The notes under the pieces are model-generated. The model saw nothing but the letters and a program-made list of their open reading frames with translations. It was not told the DNA's origin and made no database searches. From Acanthochromis polyacanthus (Eukaryota; Chordata; Actinopteri; Pomacentridae): a stretch of DNA of 64,000 nucleotides. The translations under genes and the position numbers were made by a program. Shown one piece after another: positions 55,436 through 64,000 of this stretch. The stretch lies in NCBI RefSeq assembly GCF_021347895.1, contig NC_067135.1, positions 25,183,847 through 25,247,846 of the forward strand, given 5' to 3'. Each line of letters begins with the position of its first letter. The stretch's first letter is position 1.

Positions 55436-56338
55436 GAAATGACAGTAGAACAAAAATGTGAACACATCTGCATGTGTCTGCCCAGGTAAATAAGTCAAAG
55501 TCAATTTAATTGTCAATTCTTCAATATGTACATGACATACCAAGAATCGAAATTACGTTACTCTCTCTTTGTGCAACAGTAGACATTAAATAAACACTTA
55601 GAAGGTTCTGAAATTAAGAAAAAATACTGTATATTTAGAAATGTAATGTACAAAATAAGATATAAAAAGGCAAAAACTACGTAAATGAAGAACTAGAGAG
55701 CAAAAAAACAGGGAAACTAAGAACAAGGAAGCAAAACCAGAACCAAGCAACAACTAGGAACTAAGAAAAGCAGAACTGAGTGAAACGTAAACACAACCAT
55801 GAGATATAGCGGCGGGTTTAGTGCAGAATATTCAGAACAGTGCAAACGAGTAACAACAGTCCAAGAAGTGCAAATATGCTTGACCAAGATGAACGACACA
55901 AATCAGATTTTAGGATGCTTTATGAAAAACATACACAAAAATGGATAAATGTGAAGCAGTTGAACTACAGCCACATATCAGTCAAACATCTGGTTACAAA
56001 TGATTTCAAAGCTGTCGGTCTGCAGATACAAAAGGCTGGAAATGTTCTGTTTTATACAGTGAAGATCAGAGACTCATATTAAACCTGATCCAGGACTGGA
56101 CCAACACACATCACTGAAACATTGCAACAACCAGCAGAACTGGATTCACACTGTGGTGGTCCTAGACCAGGTCCAGACTAGGGTAGCATCAGACTTCAGC
56201 CGTGTCAGGTTTAGAGAATTCAGTCCAAAAAGGATCATCTGTCTGCTGAGCTGCAAACAGAAAGCAGATTCAAGCAGCAGCTGATTTTTCTGTCATTTAA
56301 TAGACAGAATCAGGACCAGGACCAGGATCTTGCCTTGG
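55436..56338. other. Downstream flank of the beta gene
   Basis: No gene is seen. 55490-55600 (gtcaaagtcaatttaattgt, then gaatcgaaattacgtt) resembles a common fish LINE or SINE end. Confidence 0.4.
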
Positions 56339-58993
56339 TTAGTAGGGACCCAAAATACGTCCTGGGAAACAGAGAAGAGACAATGACTGGGTCAGAAATA
56401 GAACACTGACAACACTGGTTCCATCAACTGTAATGGTCCGAACTGAAGTAAACTGGGCTGATGTCGTCTGAACTGGTCTGGATTGTTGGTACACTGGTGT
56501 GAACTGATCTGGATCTGGTTTAAACTGGTCTGAACTGGTGTGGATCAAACATTACCAGCCATTATTGATTTCATTACATCAGGAAAATAGACGACTAAAC
56601 TGGATTTAAACTAGTGTTGACTGGTGTTTGACTGGATTTAAACTGGTGTTAGACTGGTGTCAGACTTGTGCACAGTGCCTACTAAAATGTATCCACCCAC
56701 CTGGAAGTGTTTCCCTTCTATTGCATTTCAACATTGAATGATAGTCAAAATGTTTTGATTCTTGGACAACAATTTGCAAAAAGAGTGATGCTAGACTGGT
56801 GTATAGTGGTGTTAGATTGGTACAAACTGGAGGTGAACTGGGGTAGACTGGTTTTGACTGGTGTAATGCTGTCTTACCTTGGGCATTCTTCTTGTAGTAG
56901 ATGAATCTAGCAAGAGACAGGACTTGATCCAGAGTCAGTCCTGAGGCTCTGATGGCGATTTTGTTTTTCTCTGACTCAAACGAAAACAGATCTGAGGACA
57001 GACAGAGAGATAGACAGTTAGGCACTGCGGGTGCTGTTATAAATTGGTGTTAGACTGGTACTGATGCAAGACTTATGCAAAGTGGTATAAACAGGTATTG
57101 AACTGTTGTGAACAGATGGTAGACTGGTGCAAACTGATCTGACCTTGGGGCCTGCTCCTGTAGTAGAAGAATCCAGCCAGACCAAAGATCAGACCCAGAA
57201 TCAGTGCTGAGGCTCCGATGGCGATCTTTTCTTTATCTGACTTAGGCATGGATGGATCTGAGGACAGACAAACAGGTGAGAGACAAACAGGTGAGAGACG
57301 GACAGACAGACAGGTAGACATGGACAGGTGTTTACCCCAGTAGGTCTTCAGAGGTGCTTCCAGGCTGGCATGTTCCACCACACAGGAGATCGTCTCTCTA
57401 GATCTGCAGAAACACAAACCAACATCACTCAACCATCAAACTGGACTTAGACCTGGACATGAACCTAAACTTGGACCTGCACCTGGACCTGCACCTGCAC
57501 CTGGACTTGGACTTTAACCTTGTCTTGAAAATAAGACATGAACCCGAAACTGGACCTGCACCTGCACCTGGACTTGGACTTTAACCTTGTCTTGAAAATA
57601 AGACATGAACCCGAAACTGGACCTGGGCCTGACCGTAGACATGAACCTGGACCTACACCTGCACCTGCATCTGCAGCTGGACCTGGACCTGGACTCACCT
57701 GGGCGTGTACTCCAGGCGAGAGTGGATCTGGTAGTACCAATCACCATCCTCCATCACATTGGTGGAAGTGACTTCTGAGGTGACCTCCTGCCCGTCTCTG
57801 AACCAGCTCACTTTGATCTGTTTGGGGTAGAAGTCGTAGACGCTGCAGACCAGCACGGCTGGATGGCATTTAGAAGGAGGCGCTGTGGTGTGCAGAACCA
57901 CATAGGGCCGAACTACAACACACAGATTACTGTTAGTGCTGCTAGTCACAGTAACAGAATCAGTGTGAGTCTCAGCTATTTCATGAAGCAGATGTCCAGT
58001 TTATCCAGATTTACTACAGGTTCAATATTTGGAAATTCAGCTTTGGATTGAAATCCATGAAGTCCAAAACCTAATGTGGTCTTCAAAGAAATCACCAAAA
58101 GGACACAGTTTATCAACCAGAAACTGTACAAACAGAATGAACTGTCAAATTTTGAACTTTGAGACTGAAGGAAACTTAAGAACAAGTATTATAATAATTA
58201 GTTTTATTAACAATGGAAAATTGTATTATCACCTGCTATAATCAGTGGTTGTAGTGGCAGAGGTTCAACACCAGGTGGAGACTTTAACCTTTCCATTATA
58301 AGAATAATTTAATCAGTAATCATGACAGTCAAAATTTTTATGACTGATTTTGTTGTTGTTTTTTCCCCCAGAAATTAACGGATCAGTAATAGACAGATGT
58401 TTTAAACTTGCAGCAGAAATGCTGATCATTTGATCTGTAAGTTAAACTCTGTTAATGAGAAAACAGTCAATGACAAAACTGTGCTGTGTCAGTGATTTGG
58501 TGAAAGTGCTGATGGTGTCACACAAAGACCGACTCACCTGATTTGGTCAGAACATTACTGTACCATATTCCAATATTGTGTTGGCAGTACATCTCCTTCT
58601 GAGCTCTCTGGCGGTTCACCTCTAGGGTGTCATTGTTCAATCGTTCTGCAGTCTTCACTCCAAACTCAGTGTATCCAACAAACTTCCCCAGAGTGCTGCT
58701 GAACCTCAAATACTCCAGTTTGTTGTAATGGAAAGAGGAGATGTACTCGATGTCCTTCAGCTCAGTGGAGTTAAACAAACAGCGGTACATATGATAGTGC
58801 AAAAATCCATCTGAGGGACAAAACAGTAACAGATTAAACCTCAGTGAGTCTTGATCAGCAATCAGAATATTGGTCCTGCCTGCTGTGTGGACGATGATGA
58901 AGTATAACAAGTGAGTTTGATCAGAGTATTGGTCCTACCTGCTGTGTACACGGTGATGAAGAAGAGCAAGAAGCTGATGGAGGATGAAGCCAT
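56339..58993 (-). CDS. MHC class II beta chain
   Basis: Minus strand. Inferred exons: 58993-58939 (signal peptide MASSSISFLLFFITVYTA), 58810-58538 (beta-1), 57912-57699 and 57403-57336 (beta-2, split by an intron), 57257-57144 (connecting peptide and membrane), 56361-56339 (tail, ends GRILGPY). All borders are AG/GT and in phase; the product is 248 residues. Beta-1 has YRCLFNSTELKD (with an NST glycan site), FVGYTEFGVKTAE and QKEMYCQHN. Beta-2 has AVLVCSVYDFYPKQIKVSW and ISCVVEHASL. The membrane helix is IGASALILGLIFGLAGFFYY. The split beta-2 exon is known from spiny-rayed fish. The very short tail may reflect a one-base insertion near the stop. The expected role is to pair with the alpha chain for peptide presentation. 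Confidence 0.92.
56878..56991 (-). other. Duplicated transmembrane exon of the beta gene
   Basis: Exactly 114 bases, the same length and phase as exon 5, with acceptor tcctcag and donor GTAAGA. It encodes DLFSFESEKNKIAIRASGLT then ARFIYYKKNAQ. Polar and charged residues interrupt the would-be helix, so the exon may be decaying or may yield a non-membrane form if used instead of exon 5. Confidence 0.7.
57410..57698 (-). repeat. Repeats filling the intron inside beta-2
   Basis: (acctgc)n-type words plus a direct repeat of about 67 bases (57487-57553 and 57554-57620, sharing cttggactttaaccttgtct) make up nearly all of this 295-base intron. Confidence 0.85.
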
Positions 58994-59579
58994 GATCCTC
59001 CTGTTAACTAACTAATACTGATTCAGTGTGACAGTCAGCTGCTGTAAAAAACAGAACAGGAAGCTGTGACCTGCAGCATCAGCTGTTACCAGGCAGAGGA
59101 CTGGCTTTCGCCGCCCTCATAGGTAACAAAGACTTTTCCTACGTGACATTTGCGGCAGCATTAATACATTTACATTGTAATGTGTCCAAACCAACAGTGA
59201 TCATTGGTCCATTCAGTACAATTAAAAGTACAAAGACAGATTAGACTATGATCAGATCTTCACCTGATGGAGTTATACAGACAAAACCTTTCTGTCACGA
59301 AAGATAATAATGATAATTGTAGAAGATCAAATGAACCTGATGCAAAACCTAGTTTAACATGTCTCATTCTTTTGACAGCAACATATTTCTTCACAGTAAA
59401 TATTTTCTTTCCAGAGTGAACTTTTCTGAATGTGTTCCACTCCAGACACATCGTCTCATTTAAACCAGATTTCACGATCAAAAACAGATTTTCATGTTGA
59501 GGCACTGACCTCCTGCAAACAGGAACACCTGTAAAGACAGTGTGTATCACAACAGCAGCTGGTTGTATCACAGATAAGC
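58994..59579. other. Beta-gene promoter region and spacer
   Basis: It contains the X box at 59076-59093. No gene is seen. A partial copy of the leader-exon end lies just inside the first intron (58878-58900). Confidence 0.5.
59076..59093 (-). promoter_or_regulatory. MHC class II X box of the beta gene
   Basis: On the minus strand, cctggtaacagctgatgc is close to the X1-X2 consensus, about 85 bases before the start codon. I find no ATTGG-type Y box at the usual distance after it. Confidence 0.6.
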
Positions 59580-60065
59580 AGGTTCAGACCTGAAGCTGAG
59601 CAATCACAGCTGATGGGATCATGCCCATCTTCACTAAAGTCTAACAAGGAGTCTGACTGAGTCAAAGTAAGAAAACTGAGGTTCTGGGTGTCAGAGGGAA
59701 CAGAAACTTTTCAGATTGAACAGAAACTGGACACTGATCACAGCTGACAGAAAGGACAATCACTGAACATGGAAGTGAACTGAAACAGATTTGATGATTT
59801 GATGGAGCAGACACTTTTCAGGCTGTTGTTGTTGCAGCTGAACAGCAGAGAACAGTCAGAGTTGATCTTCAGGTGAAAACATGTGGAACTGGTTGTTGAA
59901 ATTAAACACTGAAAGAACAGTGAAGAAATTTGAGTCATGTGGATGAAGCACGAGTACATTCATTTACAACAAAAAGGTTCATTGGTATGAAACACTGATA
60001 AAACACAAATGACATCATCGGCAAATTCCACAGAACACTGCAGGTCCGATACCGGGTGGAGTCAT
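59580..60065 (-). pseudogene. Broken MHC class II alpha gene, exon 4 and 3' UTR
   Basis: Minus strand. After the acceptor tatgtccag, 60065-60025 matches exon 4 of the intact alpha gene (gtcggacctgcagtgttctgtggaatt-like text). Eight bases are missing at the start of the exon (one of two atgtccag words), which shifts the frame. The membrane-coding part is deleted: the match jumps to sequence beyond the stop (gatgatgtcat). 59960-59640 then matches the intact 3' UTR. Upstream exons would lie beyond base 64000. Confidence 0.82.
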
Positions 60066-60413
60066 CTGGACATAGAAACACAGAAAGACAGAGACAATAG
60101 CCTGCACATCTGGACACATGAGTTTGTCCATATGGAGATGTAACCCTCCACATCTATACATGTCAACCTGCATACCTGAACACATCAACCTGCACATGGG
60201 GACCTACACATCTGGACAGCTGCACATCTGGAAACTTGCATAGCTATATCAATGAACCTGCATATCTGGAGACATCAGCCTGCACATCTGGACACCTGAA
60301 CATTTGAAGACTTGTACATTTCTGGAGACCCTCTCATCTAGACACATTAACAAGCACATATGAACACATAAACCTGCACATCTGGACAGCTACACACCTG
60401 GGAACCATATCTA
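60066..60413 (-). repeat. Minisatellite in the broken alpha gene intron
   Basis: Reverse-orientation units (cacatctggacacatgaacctg type), as in the intact alpha intron 3. They resume at 61563-61651 and 63721-63905 between insertions. Confidence 0.85.
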
Positions 60414-61562
60414 GATCAATTCAATTCAATTCAATTCAATTTTATTTATATAGCGTCAATTACAGTCAAATCGTCTCAAGACGCTTTACAGAACCCATAT
60501 GCCTGACCCCCAGAGCAAGCCCAAAGGCGACAGTGACAAGGAAAACACCCTTTTAACAGGGAAGAAACCTCGAGCAGAACCCGGCTCTAAATAGGGGGGA
60601 CCCATCTGCCTGCTGGCCGGGCGGGTTGAGAAGGACAGAAGAGGGCAAGGGGGAGGGATGGGAGAAGAGGGAGGGGTGAGAAAGCAAGGAAAACACAACA
60701 CACATTTGGATACATGCATGACAGGATATGTGACACAGACAAAGTATAAGCTAACATTGAAAACTGACTCATAGTTTACTCTTATGATGTACGGCTCTGA
60801 CATTAAACATACTCCTTATATAGCTAGCAGTAAAATTCAAACAGTATGTAAGTTAGCATAACAGTATATTGAAGGCGATGCAGAGTTGACTGGTGGAAAA
60901 AGGGAGTTGGAAGCAGAGGGCTGGAGGAAGGTCAGTAGCAGCATCCCACAGTGGACATGGTGGAGACTGGACCAGCTGGTGGAACATCGACCGCAGATCT
61001 GAAGCATCCAGCTCTGGGACCAGGGACACTCGGAGAAATAACACAGGGGGAAACAGAGTGAATGTACTGCAATAACGGTATACATATTAAATGTAAAGGT
61101 AGATAGAGAAGGGCTCAGTGCGTCAAGAAAAGTCCCCCAGCAGCCTATAGGCCTATAGCAGCATGACTAGGGGCAGAACGAAGGGACGTCCAAGAGGGGG
61201 TCAGCTGTACAATGAAGACACAAGCCGAACCTCTGTGGGTCACCCAGTCAGCCCCAACTATAAGATTTGTCAAAAAGGAACGCTTTAAGCCTGGTCTTAA
61301 AAATAGAGAGGGTGTCTGCCTCCCGAACCCAAACTGGGAGCAGGTTCCACAGGAGAGGCGCCTGATAACTGAAGGCTCTGCCTCCCATTCTACTTTTAGA
61401 AATTCTAGGAACAACAAGTAAGCCTGCAGTTTGAGAGTGAAGAGTTCTACTAGGATAATATGGTACTATCAGATCTTTAAGATATGATGGAGATTGGTTA
61501 TTAAGAGCTTTATATGTCAGAAGAAGGATTTTAAATTCTATTCTGGATTTAACAATCAATGA
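60414..61562 (-). mobile_element. 3' end of a CR1/L2/Rex-type LINE, minus strand
   Basis: The minus strand from 61560 encodes RIEFKILLLTYKALNNQSPS, then APLLWNLLPVWVR and IFKTRLKAFLF, the conserved C-terminus after LINE reverse transcriptase. A long 3' UTR and a (gaatt)n tail at 60417-60442 follow. It is 5'-truncated and sits inside the alpha intron minisatellite. Confidence 0.75.
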
Positions 61563-61659
61563 ACTTGAATGTCTGGACACATGAACCTAAACATCTGGGG
61601 ACTTTTGCATCTAGACACATAAACCAGAACATGTGGACACATAATCTTGCACATCCAGA

Positions 61660-63712
61660 CCAGTGGCGCCTGCAGAAATTTTTCATAGGGGTGGCCAGGT
61701 GGGGCCACTTAAAATCTCACCAAAACTAAAAAGTCATCATTTGAGGAATTTTATTTTACTAGTACTATTATTACTCTTTTTATTATACTGTACTATGTAG
61801 GCTAGCAGAAAACTATCAGAAAGGCTTAAGGAAGCCCCTATTGATAAACTTGTCTTTATTATGGTATATTTAATGTTACTAATGATCTAATGTGCACAGA
61901 CTAATAACAGTACAGTTAACATTTTGAGTTTATTTCCTCCCTTCCTTCCTCCTCCGTCTCCTCATCACTATGCCTCTGCTGCTCGACCGTTGGCTCTCTC
62001 TCTCCTCCTGTGCTAGTTTTCTTTTTGAAGTAAGAAGAGATGTCTGTTGACTTCTCTTCATGGTCTGCAAATTGAAACGAGAAAAGCGTTCAGAGAGTGC
62101 AGTACTCTGCCAAGGCTGCTCAGTTGATGTATTATTTACAACAGATGAAATCTTTAATAAAAAAATGACCTTGCGCTGAGCACAAGCATGTGTTTTGCAT
62201 GTGCCTGCTATGTATGGATACGGAACTGCATGTAAATTACACTTGTGAAGGTGTGTTGATCAGTTCATCATTTTTGGCAAGCTAGTGTTAAAATAACCGT
62301 TCCCTCAATGCTTTTAATTTGAAGATGTATTTTTAATGTTGCAGGCTTTTATTTTGTCACCGTTCCAGCGGCACAGGAAGTTTTGTCTAAGAAGCAGTTT
62401 CTTGACATGAAGAAGACGCTGTCGAAAAGTCCTAAAATCACATAAAGATGACAGAAAACGGTTCAACGCTGTTGCTGTCTAGTAAAGGATGTTTTTAAAC
62501 TTATAAGCACCTAGTGGGGACAAGGTGTTACGGTGAAGAAATGAGGGAAGGACAGAAAGGTGAATGTGTGTTCAGATAAGGCTGACGGCTGAACTTAAAG
62601 CAGAACTTCGTTTTTTTTCAACCTGGGGTCTGTTTTCATATGTCATTTCATACATGTGAGTGATGGAGAAATGAATTTTCGACATAGCTCCAGTATTTAG
62701 CCAGGCAGGCAGCTTAGCAGCTCAGCTAGCAGCTCAGCTAGCGAAAAGTATAGGTCAACTTGCCCCCCCGTGTCAAAGTCCACCCTAACGTGCTTTTTTC
62801 CCCACACTGACCAGCTCGGATAGTCTCAATGAGTGTCCCACAACATACTAGAGATGAGAAGTGAATGAAAACCTCCACATTACCTGGCGATCGCTCTTTG
62901 TTGTGGTCTGTATCCAAATCTCAGGACGCTAGAAAGCAAATCTCGTTCCGAAATCGTGCGATAGCTCCCGCCAAAACCGGTGTTTTGGCGGGAGCTCTCC
63001 CACAATTTCACGAAAATTCATTTCTCCATCACTCACATGTATGAAATGACATATGAAAACAGACCCCAGGTTGAAAAAAACCGAAGTTCCCCTTTAACTG
63101 TGTGGTTAGGATTTGCTACATCGTGTGGCCAAAATATGTAGTGGTCGGCAGGAATTGATGGGACTCAGAAATACCCCACAGTTTAATCATTTGTTCCTTG
63201 TATGATTTCCAGCTGATAAATCATGGTCAATTTATAGGAGGATCGCAATCATGTGATCATCAGCAGGTAGCAGACACAGTGTTCACATCATGGTTACAGC
63301 TGCTGTGCAGGCTGCTGTATCTAGCAATGGGAAATCTTTAACAAAGCGTGCTGAAATTTAATCACTTGGTCCTTGTGTCATTTCTGACCTTCCCTGAAAA
63401 TTTCATCCAAATCTGTTGCTCTGTTTTTGAGTAAGGTTTCACACGGACAGACAGATTCACAGACTAACAATCACAGACAACATACGCCGATCATCCCATA
63501 ACTCCACCATGCCTTGGCGAAGTAATAATAGCAGTAGCTAACGGGAGCTGGCTATGCCTGTAACTCAAATAAGTTGGCTGGGAAAGTGTGGGCAGTCTGA
63601 GCCTTGTCCTTGCTACGGTGTGAGTTTAACTGGCCATTGATATTTGTAACTGGCCAGCAGATTTGTAGGGGTGGCCGCAGCCACCCCAGGCCACCGCCTG
63701 GTGGCGCCATTG
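61660..63712. mobile_element. hAT-type transposon, non-autonomous
   Basis: The ends cagtggcgcc and ggcgccattg are flanked by the exact 8-bp repeat atccagac (61652-61659 and 63713-63720). A short minus-strand coding-like piece (SSYFKKKTS, about 62040-62010) may be a transposase relic. The element hosts a TTAA-flanked insertion. Confidence 0.8.
62599..63093. mobile_element. TTAA-flanked element with long TIRs (Kolobok/piggyBac-like)
   Basis: Inverted repeats of about 85 bases (62599-62683 and 63008-63093; inner part cgaaaattcatttctccatc) are flanked by TTAA on both sides (62595-62598, 63094-63097). There is no coding frame. It is nested in the hAT at 61660-63712. Confidence 0.8.
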
Positions 63713-63720
63713 ATCCAGAC

Positions 63721-63905
63721 ACATGAACCCTAATATCTGGGGACCTTCATATTTATACAAATGAAGTGGCACATTCAGACATACAGTCTTGCATATCCGG
63801 TAATGTGCACATTTAGACACATCAAACTGCATATTTGGACACACAAATGCACAGATTTTGGACATTCATGTCTTCACACATGAATTTGTACAGCCCTAGT
63901 TTTGA
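63721..63905 (-). repeat. Alpha-intron minisatellite, continued
   Basis: Same reversed units as at 60066-60413. Confidence 0.75.
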
Positions 63906-63909
63906 ACCT

Positions 63910-64000
63910 GGGCTGCACAGTGGAATAGTGATTAGCACTTTCACCTTGCAGTGAGAACATCTTTGGTTTGTGTCCCGGCTTTCCTGGGATCTTTCTTCAT
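63910..64000 (+). mobile_element. tRNA-derived SINE, runs off the window
   Basis: gggctgcacagtgg with A-box-like tagtgattagcac, as in the SINEs at 28416 and 37181. The 3' part is outside the window. Confidence 0.75.

Noticed and set aside
57465..57771. Val-Gln and Leu-Asp repeat open frames on both strands
   Set aside because: Translations of the acctgc-type repeats in the beta-2 intron.

Overview
The window looks like nuclear DNA of a teleost fish, probably a spiny-rayed (percomorph) species. The evidence is intron-containing vertebrate immune genes (MHC class II alpha and beta, TRIM, V-set Ig receptors), a class II beta gene whose beta-2 domain is split by an extra intron, and typical fish repeats (BEL/Pao, RNase H-bearing LINE, Tc1, hAT, Harbinger/ISL2EU-type, Kolobok-like, tRNA-derived SINEs). 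The species cannot be named from the sequence.

Layout. 1-5.8 kb: 3' part of a BEL/Pao retrotransposon with its LTR, then a dead integrase relic and a dead LINE endonuclease relic. 5.8-18.7 kb: a tandem family of small V-set Ig membrane-protein genes. There is a truncated copy (5.8-7.4 kb), two apparently intact six-exon copies (9458-11946 and 14648-17053, both + strand), several spare or dead leader exons, and an intronic minisatellite. An inverted 3' fragment of a further copy lies at 29.7-31.4 kb. 18.7-23.8 kb: a nearly complete two-ORF LINE with an 8-bp target duplication, whose empty target site is also in the window. 24.8-28.4 kb: a 34-bp minisatellite followed by a single-exon TRIM gene whose stop codon comes from a SINE. 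32-36.5 kb: nested DNA transposons (THAP and YqaJ-like exons, a Myb/SANT exon). 37-44 kb: mostly AT-rich non-coding DNA with a SINE, a Tc1 end and an antisense LTR-like block. 44.4-46.1 kb: a second TRIM gene.

48-64 kb is the MHC class II block. An intact alpha gene (+ strand, four exons, with an X/Y-box promoter) is followed on the same strand by only the transmembrane exons of a beta gene. An intact beta gene (- strand, six exons plus a duplicated transmembrane exon) is preceded on its strand by a broken alpha gene. The block reads as an inverted duplication of an alpha-beta pair in which each arm lost a different partner, leaving one alpha and one beta gene that could form one heterodimer. 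The broken alpha gene's huge intron hosts a LINE, a hAT with a nested TTAA-flanked element, and a SINE that runs off the window.

The genes fit an innate/adaptive immune neighbourhood: class II presents peptides, TRIM proteins are candidate ubiquitin ligases, and the Ig proteins are candidate surface receptors or ligands. All exon joins here were deduced from reading frame, splice consensus and paralogue comparison. No transcript data were available.
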